From an uncultured Chloroflexota bacterium (GTDB taxonomy: Bacteria; Chloroflexota; Anaerolineae; Anaerolineales; Anaerolineaceae): a stretch of 64,000 nt of DNA. The stretch is taken from NCBI GenBank assembly GCA_902774215.1, contig CACYHU010000050.1:16664-80663 (forward strand), given 5' to 3'. Of the stretch, positions 48,422 through 58,200 are shown in pieces (position 1 is the stretch's first letter; the number at the start of each line of letters is the position of its first letter). Both the position numbers and the translations under genes were made by a program. Below the pieces are notes generated by a model that was not told the origin of the DNA, ran no database searches, and saw nothing but the letters and a program-made list of their open reading frames with translations.

Positions 48422-51400
48422 AATCTGCAGTGTCCAGCTGGTCGGTCTGTAGTTCAGGCTCAGCGGTTTTTCCGGCAGTGTCTGCGGACGGATGGCGGAG
48501 AAACCGGTTTCCGGCAGGTTCGGGACAGTAGGCGTGATGCGGTAGAAGACCTTTTGATAATAGTTCACAAAATCGAGCGCATCAAGCCGTGTACCGGCAG
48601 CTTCCGTGGCTTCAAGGACCAGCTCACCGAAGATATTTTTACTGACCTTGACAGTGATCCGGTATACTCTTCTGTCATAAGAAATATCATCCATCATTCC
48701 AATCGTTTCACGAACGAAATAGGTATAGGTTCCGGTTTGATCATCGGAGTAGAAGATCGGGCTGAAACTGTAGTTTCCGCTCCCGTCATTGCGGGCGAGC
48801 TCTATCAGGTTCTCATCTGCATCAAGCAGCCTGAAGCTGAACTCGGCGTTCTTCAGGACCCTGCCGTTGAGTGATTTGTGTCCACTGAACTGAACGGAAA
48901 CAGCGCTGTATTTGTTTGTAAAGTTGATCCCGTCTTCCCGGACCTCCTTACCCTGGGCATCCATTATAGTGACCGATTTCTGCAGATTTCCGTGCCCGTC
49001 ATCGGTGATGGTCACAGTTGCCGCGTACTCGTTTTTGTCATAGACAATTCCGAATTCGTTTCCGATCTCTTCGGTGATCAGGTAGTTATGGACACCGGCT
49101 TCAAAATAACTGATGGCATCAAAGCTGTAATCACCGTCACCGGTCGTGGTCTTCTGCTGCAGAATTGTTCCGCCCTCTGCAAGAGTGTAGGTGAAGACCG
49201 GGAGCTTCTGCCCTGCAGGATAACCTTCCAGGGTCTTATGTCCCTTGAACTCTGCGAAAACAGTGCTGTATTTATTGCTAAAGTTGATTCCGTCTTCACG
49301 GACCTCATTGCCCTGAGCATCCCTGATTCTGACAGATTTCTGAAGCAATCCGTTTTCGCCTTCAGTGATCGTCACCGTAGCAGTATATTCATTCCAGTCA
49401 TAAACAACACCCTTTTCCTGTCCTCGGGTCTCTTTGATCACATAGGTATGGACGCCTTTATCATCATAGGTGATGGCATCAAAACTGTAATCTCCGGCAC
49501 CGGTTGTAGTCTTCTGCTGCAGGACTGTACCGTTTTCAGAAAGCGTATAGGTGAAGACCGGAGGCGTCTGTCCTTCCGGATAGCCTTCCAGTGACTTATG
49601 TCCGCTGAACCGGGCTGACACCGTATTGTAAGCGTTGCGGAAAGCCCCGAGATCGATCACGCTGCCGGATACGATATTTTGGCCGGAATTAATTACCTGA
49701 CCGGTTTCAGCATTGCGGATCTCATAATTGAAATTAAGCTTTCCTTTTCCGTTGTCGACAGGTGTGATGACAAATCTGTATTTGCTGCGGTCATATTTCA
49801 CACCCTGATACCTGCCGTCAACAGCTGTGTCCGGGACTATTTCCTCCGCAAGATAGCTGAAGGATTGTCCTTTGTCCGCCAGCTTGAAATTGAACGGACC
49901 GAATTTCAATGACTGTCCATCGGAAGAAAACTCAAGGATCGATTGTCCTGAGATCTTTTCCTTCGCTTCATCGCTTTCGCCGCTGATCCTGATCGCAAAG
50001 GCTTCAACGTGCGGCGGCCAGGTGCCAAGCATTTGTTTGGTTACATTCAGGGAAAGCGAACCGTCAGCATCGTAAATATTGGTGAAAGTCAGCACTTTGA
50101 GCAGGTCCCCGAGGTTTTCAGGAACGGTTTTAACCTGAATGTCGCCATGGGTTTCACCTTCTGCCTCGATCGTGGAGACAATGACACTAAAGGTCTTCGC
50201 TAGGTCATTCGTAACACCGTCCGCGGAACCTGTTTCGGTGATCCGGTAGGTATATTCCTCGCTTGCGCAGCCGTAGGTGCTGCCGGTCATGGTACAGGTA
50301 CCCAGCTGCTGCGGTGTGAATGTGATCGGGTTGAAGCTGTAGCTGATCGTGCCGTCCTCATTAAGCGTATTGACAGCGGTGAGAGATGATGGTTCCGGGC
50401 CCTTTTTACCGTCAGCACCGGCAACCGCTTCGATCCGGAAACTCCAGGTGTTGAGGTCACTTTCAGTCAATCTGCGGCCTTCCATGACCTTTTTCCCGGA
50501 AATACGGAGAGGAGCTGAACTGCGGCGTTCAGTATTTACGAATTGACCGACCTTGAAGCTCAATACATCTTCACCGGTTGGGCTTACCTCTTTGAAGTCC
50601 TCACCTGTGTTGATATTTCTGACCCGCAGGGAGCGGATGACAAGATTGCCCTCACTGTTATCTTCGATGGTGACGATGATCTCGAAGGTCTGATCCGGTG
50701 GTTTCAATTCCCGGTCAACCACAGTCTTTTCATCCAAAACATAATTGATGACCCAGACTTTATGACCTTCAATAGTACCCGGATCAGCATCACCGGAATC
50801 TGTCAGGGCAGGCAGCGATTCAACGCCATCTTCAGGTGAAGCCAGCGGTTCCGTGGTGAAGGTGAGCGGATAATCGAAAGGCATTGGTTCACCATCAGTG
50901 ACAGTAACATTATGGGTGATCAAAGGAGAAACAGTCTCATCACCTTCTTTGTATTTCGTATAGGCAGATTTACGCCAGAGTTCAAACGGCAGTTCGTGTT
51001 CTTCTGTCCTGATACCGTCTTTGTCATAAATTTGTTTGGAAGCTGCCAGTTTAAGCTGAACTTCAGCGGTGTATTCATTTTGGAAATCACCGACCGTCAG
51101 CGGGTTCATAAGCTCTTCAACCGGGACATTGTCGATGGAGACGTTCAGGCTGAGCTTGTCATCCTTGTCAAGGACAGGTATGATTTTCACGACGTATTGT
51201 TTTTCAGAATATGTGATATAGGAATACGGTGTGCTGCCTTTATCCTCGGAAACGATGAAGAGGAAGGTTGTCCCGACATCATCCTTCGTGAACTTCAATG
51301 CAGGGAATTTCGCAGCAGGGCTGTTTTGGGTAACCGTCTGTGACAGCTTTCCCTTATCGGCATCGGATAGCTCATTTAATTTCCCGGCTGCATTTTCATC

Positions 51401-54400
51401 GTTGATGCCGGGGCCAAGTTTCAGCGTAAAGGATGGCGCACTTGTCGGCCAGTAGTTATATTTCATTGACTTGGTGGCCTGAAGCTCTATCGAAACGGGC
51501 TGGATCCAGCGATTTGTAAACTTTATATCTTCGCTGTTGTTGACATATACCTTATCTGCGCCCTGCGTAAGATCCTTCTCTGCACCATTGATCGTCAGTT
51601 CTGGCGTGATCGTACCGTTTTTGTTGTCCTTTGGCGTGACAACGACAGTATATTTGGCATCGGTATAGATCATATTGGGAGCATCTCCCGCGATCTCATC
51701 AATGACGAAGGTGAATTCATTGCCGCAATCTGTGATATCGAAAACGATCTCTGGGAATTCAGCGGTCCTGTGATCCTTTGAAACGAGCTGGATCAGCTGT
51801 ACAACAGTGAAGTTTTTGAGCTTTTTCGGAGCATTCTCGGCACCGGGAGCAGCCTGCAGTCTCAATCGGAATGTTGGATCTCCTGCAGTTTCCCAGGAAT
51901 CGATATTGAGGGTTTTCAAAGCGGCGAACTTCAGCTTTCCTTCTGCGGAATACTTATTGGTAAAGCTCAGGAAGGAACTCAAATCATCCTGTGATTTCGT
52001 GACCTTGATGTTTTCATTCTCGTCAAGCTCCACTTTGACAGTAAAGGTCTTGAATGTATCCCCAATGATGGTCCAGCCGGTTTTTTCACCTTCTGTAGGC
52101 AGAAGCTCTTCAACCTTATAGATATAGACCTTCGATTTTGTATGATCATCAGGCAGTGATTCCTTTGTGAAGTGGATCGTGCCGAAGGAGAAGGTATTGC
52201 CTGTGTTTTGAACTATACAGGAAGCGGAGCCCTGCGGGCAGCTCTCAGTGACCGGCATCGGTGCACCGCTTACCGGATTTCCGCTCTCATCAATAGGGGT
52301 GAGTTTGAAGCTCCAGCGCTCATTGTTTTCCGGCTGACGCCCTTCAAAGGTCTTCTTTCCGGAGACAGTTACAGCGCCTTCGCGGATCTCATGGTTAATA
52401 TACTGAATATCTTTGATCTCTGGTGACTGTGAGCACAGGAGACTGCTGTCGCCCTGGTCGGTAATTGTTACGGTGATATCTACCGGGTGCGTGTCAAATT
52501 CGATTTCCGCATCGTGGGTATCTGCGATCACATCTTCTGTAAGCGTGTAATAAACTTCCCAGGTGGGTACGGCGGTTTCAAGCCGCTTTGCCTTATTTAA
52601 TTTGACAAGTCCGTTTTCGCCTTCCAGATCATCCAGCGAATATCTGATGCGGCTGAGTGTGAACTCCTTCCTTTCATCGGATCCTTCCGTTTCACCGTCT
52701 TTGATGTTGAGTGTAGCTGTGGCAGCTGTTTCTTCAGTGTTTTTATAACGCAAGGTATAGGTGAAAACACGTTCCTGTGCTTGTCCGTCTGTATCCTCGA
52801 CGTATTTCTTGCCCTTAAGATCAATGGAACCGGAGGCTGAATATTCGTTGGACAGAGTTCCCGCGTCAAACGCACCCGTGACTGTATCCAGGTTCAGCGG
52901 CTGATCATCAGCGTCGGTGAAATACAACGTACCGTCTCCCTTGTCGGCAACCTTGACCTCTGCCGTCAGAGTATTCTCCGAATATTCAACACCTTTGATA
53001 TTATTATTTATCTCAGTGATATTGAACCTGAAGGTTTCCCCGATGTCATTCCTGTCGAATTTGATTTCCGGGAAGACAGCGGAATTGGTTTCAGGGGAAC
53101 CTGCGGAAGCAGCTGGTCTGGAAATCCGGACTGTATTTTTACCAGCCTTTATTTTCATGTTGACATTTGATTCATCATCTGCAATTTGGAAGGTAAATGA
53201 AGCGTCTTTCGGCCATAGGTTGATGCTCTTGGTAACGGAGATATTCAAAGAGCCGGAGGCTTCGTAGCTGTTGGTGAAAGTACCGGTCTCAATGGGATAA
53301 ACTCCCTCATTCAGTCGTGGGGTGATGCTTTTCACAGTACCGTCGTTTTTCTTGATAACGGCATCCGGTCGGATGCCTGCACCGTCAGCTTTTGGCGTGA
53401 TCACTACAGTGTAGTATTCGGTGGAATCAGTGATACCGGTGATACCGCTGGCACTTTCCCTGATTGTGAAAGTAAAGCTCTTACCGAGATCTTCCTGTGT
53501 GAATTTAATATTCTCAAAGGCACCTATCGGGTGGTCTTTATCATCCACAGTAACGACATTGCTGAGACCGGTCAGTTTTTGAGGATCATTGGAAGAAGGT
53601 TCCGAGATCTCAAATTTGAATTCGGCATTTGTCGGCCAGTATCCGTGAGCCATGTTTTTAGTCACCGACAGCTTTGCGGAACCTTCCGCTCTATAGATGT
53701 TGGTGAATGTGAGGTATCCCGGCAGACCGCCATCGAGGATGTCCTTGTCTGATGTGACGGTGAAGCTTTCATGCCCTTCGGATTCGGAATATATCACTGT
53801 CAGCGTGAATTCCTTTACGGAAGTGTCATCAGTCATACCGGCGTAATCTGCATCCGCACTGTGACGTGATTCGGTAACCTGATATGTAAATGTTCTGGTA
53901 TCATGATCCTTACCGATTTTTTCCGGAGTAAAGTGTATCGGGTAAAAGGTAAAGATGCCGTTAGCATTATTCGTTGTTGTACAGGCTTTGGTCCTGTCTG
54001 CTTCGCATGCATCCGGAAGTGGTGCGTCAACCGGGTCCTTCGCGCGAAGGGTGAAGGTCCACTGATCGCTGTCTTCCAGCCTCGGTTTGCCATTCAGTAC
54101 TTTTTTCCCGCTGATCGGGAAGGACCCTTCATGGATCTCGTGATTATCAAAACTGACATTTGAGATAGGAGTTACCTGCGTGCAGGTCAGTGTACCGTTG
54201 CCTTCATCGACTATCCTGACTTCGACAAGCGGATGATTATGATCGATGTCGATCAGGTTATCACCGGCTTCCTCATCATTGAGGGCTTCGTCCTCTTCGA
54301 TCCTGTATTTGATCGTCCAGGTCGGTTTTTGTGTGCCTTCAACAGGAATCGCATGTCCTGATGATTCAAGTTGTTTCACGAGACCCAGCGTATACTCGAT

Positions 54401-55216
54401 CTCATCCATAGAGAATTCAAAGTATTTATTGTCTTCTGCAGTCGTGACCTGCCCCTTGATGTCTTTTGTGGGTTTGGTTTCATCCTCATAACGCAGGAAG
54501 AAGTGGAAGGTATGGCTTTCACTTGTTCTGTTGTTCTCATCAACGACTTTCTTCTGCCCCTTCAGTGTCAGGCTGCCTGCAGCTGTATATGTGTTGTTGA
54601 AGGTACCGACATTCAAAGGCGTGGCCTCGGTCCCGGAAATGGGATTGTTGTTTTCATCCGTGAAGGACAGCGTACCATTTCCGTTGTCCAAGACTTTGAC
54701 TGTAATGGTATACGATTCCGTTGAATAATCCACATAGCTCAAATCTCCCTTTTCTTCACTGACCTTGAAAGTGAAGGTTTTACCAATGTCAGCCTGCGTG
54801 AATTTGATCGGAGCAAATACTGCCTTGTCGGTTGTTTTATATGCTATAGCGGTATCAGAACCTGTCTGGATTTTTGAAGCTGTATATTCCGAAATATCCT
54901 CGATTTTGAATATGAAGGTTTTGCCATCCGGCCATGGTTTGATTGACTTTTTGGCGGAAAGGAACAGCAACCCGGAGGCAGCATATTCGTTTTTGAAGCT
55001 GCCGACTGAAAGCACATTGTTCTCGATCTCATCGGTTTTGTCATTGCCATTGACAGTAACGTTAAGCCTGACAGATTTTCCATCCGTATTAACCACCGGT
55101 GTTACAACGATATGATAAACAGTGGTCGTATCGTAGGTAAATCCAGCTTTTTCCGGCCGCTGCCTCACTGTAGGTAAATGGCAGTACAGGGAATTCAGCG
55201 ATTCTTTTTCCATCAT
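48014..55216 (-). CDS. Giant adhesin, C-terminal part: about 15 pilin-type isopeptide modules, LPETG motif and fused sortase domain
   Basis: 2400 codons, open from 55216, but real coding begins near 55155 where it continues the upstream frame. About fifteen modules of 110-130 residues each start with a Lys-containing strand (SGKKV, VTKSI), carry a FTFxIxE Glu and end with FxNxY. These are the Lys, Glu and Asn of Spy0128/FctA-type isopeptide pilin domains. Then come NLPETGF (LPETG at 48503-48517), a short linker, and a sortase domain of about 135 residues: TGHNHLN (His codon 48281-48283), MLTCED (Cys 48080-48082) and NRR (Arg 48041-48046). No membrane helix or basic tail follows LPETG. This fragment alone has no signal peptide. 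Confidence 0.88.
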   Translation of the reverse strand: MMEKESLNSLYCHLPTVRQRPEKAGFTYDTTTVYHIVVTPVVNTDGKSVRLNVTVNGNDKTDEIENNVLSVGSFKNEYAASGLLFLSAKKSIKPWPDGKTFIFKIEDISEYTASKIQTGSDTAIAYKTTDKAVFAPIKFTQADIGKTFTFKVSEEKGDLSYVDYSTESYTITVKVLDNGNGTLSFTDENNNPISGTEATPLNVGTFNNTYTAAGSLTLKGQKKVVDENNRTSESHTFHFFLRYEDETKPTKDIKGQVTTAEDNKYFEFSMDEIEYTLGLVKQLESSGHAIPVEGTQKPTWTIKYRIEEDEALNDEEAGDNLIDIDHNHPLVEVRIVDEGNGTLTCTQVTPISNVSFDNHEIHEGSFPISGKKVLNGKPRLEDSDQWTFTLRAKDPVDAPLPDACEADRTKACTTTNNANGIFTFYPIHFTPEKIGKDHDTRTFTYQVTESRHSADADYAGMTDDTSVKEFTLTVIYSESEGHESFTVTSDKDILDGGLPGYLTFTNIYRAEGSAKLSVTKNMAHGYWPTNAEFKFEISEPSSNDPQKLTGLSNVVTVDDKDHPIGAFENIKFTQEDLGKSFTFTIRESASGITGITDSTEYYTVVITPKADGAGIRPDAVIKKNDGTVKSITPRLNEGVYPIETGTFTNSYEASGSLNISVTKSINLWPKDASFTFQIADDESNVNMKIKAGKNTVRISRPAASAGSPETNSAVFPEIKFDRNDIGETFRFNITEINNNIKGVEYSENTLTAEVKVADKGDGTLYFTDADDQPLNLDTVTGAFDAGTLSNEYSASGSIDLKGKKYVEDTDGQAQERVFTYTLRYKNTEETAATATLNIKDGETEGSDERKEFTLSRIRYSLDDLEGENGLVKLNKAKRLETAVPTWEVYYTLTEDVIADTHDAEIEFDTHPVDITVTITDQGDSSLLCSQSPEIKDIQYINHEIREGAVTVSGKKTFEGRQPENNERWSFKLTPIDESGNPVSGAPMPVTESCPQGSASCIVQNTGNTFSFGTIHFTKESLPDDHTKSKVYIYKVEELLPTEGEKTGWTIIGDTFKTFTVKVELDENENIKVTKSQDDLSSFLSFTNKYSAEGKLKFAALKTLNIDSWETAGDPTFRLRLQAAPGAENAPKKLKNFTVVQLIQLVSKDHRTAEFPEIVFDITDCGNEFTFVIDEIAGDAPNMIYTDAKYTVVVTPKDNKNGTITPELTINGAEKDLTQGADKVYVNNSEDIKFTNRWIQPVSIELQATKSMKYNYWPTSAPSFTLKLGPGINDENAAGKLNELSDADKGKLSQTVTQNSPAAKFPALKFTKDDVGTTFLFIVSEDKGSTPYSYITYSEKQYVVKIIPVLDKDDKLSLNVSIDNVPVEELMNPLTVGDFQNEYTAEVQLKLAASKQIYDKDGIRTEEHELPFELWRKSAYTKYKEGDETVSPLITHNVTVTDGEPMPFDYPLTFTTEPLASPEDGVESLPALTDSGDADPGTIEGHKVWVINYVLDEKTVVDRELKPPDQTFEIIVTIEDNSEGNLVIRSLRVRNINTGEDFKEVSPTGEDVLSFKVGQFVNTERRSSAPLRISGKKVMEGRRLTESDLNTWSFRIEAVAGADGKKGPEPSSLTAVNTLNEDGTISYSFNPITFTPQQLGTCTMTGSTYGCASEEYTYRITETGSADGVTNDLAKTFSVIVSTIEAEGETHGDIQVKTVPENLGDLLKVLTFTNIYDADGSLSLNVTKQMLGTWPPHVEAFAIRISGESDEAKEKISGQSILEFSSDGQSLKFGPFNFKLADKGQSFSYLAEEIVPDTAVDGRYQGVKYDRSKYRFVITPVDNGKGKLNFNYEIRNAETGQVINSGQNIVSGSVIDLGAFRNAYNTVSARFSGHKSLEGYPEGQTPPVFTYTLSENGTVLQQKTTTGAGDYSFDAITYDDKGVHTYVIKETRGQEKGVVYDWNEYTATVTITEGENGLLQKSVRIRDAQGNEVREDGINFSNKYSTVFAEFKGHKTLEGYPAGQKLPVFTYTLAEGGTILQQKTTTGDGDYSFDAISYFEAGVHNYLITEEIGNEFGIVYDKNEYAATVTITDDGHGNLQKSVTIMDAQGKEVREDGINFTNKYSAVSVQFSGHKSLNGRVLKNAEFSFRLLDADENLIELARNDGSGNYSFSPIFYSDDQTGTYTYFVRETIGMMDDISYDRRVYRITVKVSKNIFGELVLEATEAAGTRLDALDFVNYYQKVFYRITPTVPNLPETGFSAIRPQTLPEKPLSLNYRPTSWTLQIPTLDVITEIVEVPSDNGSYPVTWLGYDAGLLEGYAMPGEGPSVITGHNHLNTTAPGPFALLQQVEIGDRIFVTDQDNNLLIFQVYANEKIDETDFAGLNRIVEMNDHSLTMLTCEDERPNGGYQNRRIIAAAPIH

Positions 55217-58200
55217 TCAGTGTTCGTGTGAGTGCTTTTCGATCGGATTCGCTGAGCTCTGAAATTTTAGCTGCAGCATTCGTGTCATTATCATCGACAC
55301 CAAGGACGAGATTAAATTCAGCATCCTTCGGCCATGGACCGTTTTCGAAGTTTTTCACAATCTTGGAAGCTTTGAATTGGATCGATCCCGGTTCGACAAC
55401 CGTATTAGAGAATATACCGATCTTATATGCACCGCTTGATGTATCGGGTGGGAGTAAAACATCGCTGGCATCAGTAACAACCGTTTGAATGTTGCCGTCC
55501 ACGTTGAGCGACACCTTTACTTTGAAAACTTTCGGGTTCGGGTCAATGGTGACGTTGGCAGGGGAATTGGCTGCTTTGTCTTCTTCGACGGTATAGGTCC
55601 AAACCTTCTCTCCCTGATTTTCAGCAAGGTGCGCCGAAGTGAAGGTCATGTTTTCAAAACTGAAGGAAGATCCGTTATTTTGCTTTGTGCAGGGGAAAGC
55701 GGTACATCCTTCCGGCAGCGGGGCGTTTGTACTATCTGTTTGTACGTTCAGTTTGAAGTTCCACTTTTCATCCGTAATGGTCTTACCGGAAAGGCTCTTG
55801 GTACCGAGGATATTTACCCTAGATGGCTGGATCTTGTGGTTGGTGATGGTATTGCCTGCTTTGGTTCCGTCAGGGTAGCTTACATCTGTCTTAAGTGCCT
55901 GAGTATTCGGATCCCGGCTGACTTTGACGGTGGCGATGATCGGGCCGGTTTTGGTCCATTCGCTTCCAAAGTCCGCGGTTTCTTCGATGCGGTATTTATA
56001 CTCAATTCCCACGCAGGATTCATCATATTCGATCTCACCGAATGTCCCGGTACCCACGTTAGACAGCGTCACTGTTTTCCCTCCTTCTGACGGCATATGG
56101 ATATCCGTATTCACCGGAGAAACCTGTGTCAGTGTAAAGATAACGCTCTTATTTGTCCCGTTTTCCTGCGGCCAGGTGTCACCCTCACCCAGGGCTTTGA
56201 TGACCTGTAGTCTGGTTTTGACCGGTTTGTAGGTGTTAGTAAAAGTTCCGAAATTGTATTCAGTAATGATACTGTTATTGATCTTCGCAGTGATTACTCC
56301 GTTGACAAGGGACACGGATACAGTGAATTCCTTTTCAGTTTTGTCAAAGTCAATATACTGTGGGGAGTCCGTACTTGAAGACTCTGTGACCTTGTATTTA
56401 TATTCCTTCGGTGTTGTCATATCTGTTAGGTTCAGATGCGTATAGTTGAAAGAAATTGAACCAAAGTCAATGGAGGCTCCGTTATTTGTTTTTGTGCAGG
56501 AATTTGCGGTTGAAGATTCACATACAGTCGGAATAGGGCCGCCATCTTCTGCTGTCAGCGTGAAGTCCCATTTTTGACCTGATGCAGGATCTGTTACATT
56601 TGTTCCATCTTTCAGTTTCTTCGTTCCGGAAAGCGGTATGGAAACTGGCTGAATTTGTGTATTGGTTATGGTAAAGAAGGTCTGTCCTGTCGGATAATTT
56701 ACTGATGCCTGGAGAGTTCCGCTGCCGGTATCCGGACCGACTGTGACAGCCACTTCTACAGGATCACTGCTGATCCATCCGGAACCAAATCCGTTTGTTT
56801 CCGAGATCAGGTAATGGTAAGTATTATCCGCATGTGAGCTGTTGAATCTGATTGGTCCAAAGCTGCCGATATCAGTTGTGTTGGATAGAGTGGCTGAGGT
56901 CGTTGATGGCATCGGTACCTTCGTGATGTCGGTATTCTTTACCGGATCGACCTCCAGAGTGAAAGTGACTGGTTTATTATTACTGCTGTCTTTAGGCCAT
57001 ACGGAACCGCTTCCCAATGCCTTTTTGACATTGATCGTGGCTTCTCCTGACGGACTGTAGGTATTTGTGAAGGTACCGACGTTCTTAGGTGTGTCCTCAG
57101 TGCCTGTGATTGTTTGACCATTATTTGGATCTACGAGCCTGAGTGTGCCGTCGCCATTGTCGATGACCTTGACCGTGATGGTTTTGGTTTCCGTGGAATA
57201 GCCAACAAAGGGGAGTCCGCCTTTTACTTCACTGATGGTGAAGGTAAAGATTTTATTAATATCGGCCTGATTGAAAGTAATGGCATTAAATTGGGCATCC
57301 GTGCCGGGATTGGAAGTTCTTGCGTTTGCAATACCTTCGACCTTATTTGGAACATTGCCTGCCGCATCCTCAATCTTGAATTCAAATTCAACATTTTGTG
57401 AATTCGAACCTTTCGGCCAGGGCGTAATGGATTTAGTGGCGGAAAGGAACAGAGATGTATCGGTCACCGTATAGGTATTCTCAAAATCACCAACATTCAG
57501 TGGTTCAGTGACAGTTGTGTTATTACCATTATCAACAGATGCTGTGATTTCCAGTATACCGCCTGATTTCAAAATCGGTTTGACTGAAATAGTATGTTCG
57601 GTATCTGTATGAGGGATACCGGATACATCCAATTCATATACTTTGAACTTGAACTCTTTCCCCGCGTCTGAGCTGTTAAAACTGATCGCCGTGAATGTGA
57701 CAGTGGCTGTATCATTGGCTCCTCTTGATACCTGTTGGGAAAGACCCGTGAGCCCCTCAAGTTTTTCCTGGGCATTGGTATCATTGTTGTCTGCAAGAAC
57801 AAGCGTGAATTTTTTGCCTTCCGGCCAGACACTGCCGGTTGCCATCTTCTTTGTGGCTTCAAATATGATAGAACCGGGATTAACTTTGGTGTTGGTAACA
57901 GTAAAGAAGTTCTGTCCTGTTGGATAATTCACACGTGTTGAGAGTTTCCCGTTGTTATTATCAAGATCGACAGTTACCTCAACTTGAATTGGATCACCGG
58001 TGATCCATCCGGTACCAAACCCGGTTGTTTCAGTGATCAGGTAATGGTAGGTTTTACCTGCATCTTTTTTGTCAAAGCTGATCGGTCCAAAAGTGCCGGT
58101 ATCTGTGGTGTTGGATAATGTGGATGCAGTTGTGGACGGCATCGGTACATTTGTGGCGTCGGGATGCATGACCGTATCGACTGAAAGAGTGAAAGTGACT

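Noticed and set aside
48421..48520. Ordinary LPXTG wall-anchor signal
   Set aside because: LPETG is present, but no hydrophobic helix or basic tail follows; a sortase domain follows instead.
48878..49594. 238-codon open frame antisense to adhesin modules
   Set aside because: Internal repetition mirrors the sense modules, and no start signals are present.
55150..55165. Programmed ribosomal frameshift at the five-A run in the adhesin
   Set aside because: A slip there would join the frames but would still leave out the conserved FxFxIxE strand, so a deletion explains the data better.
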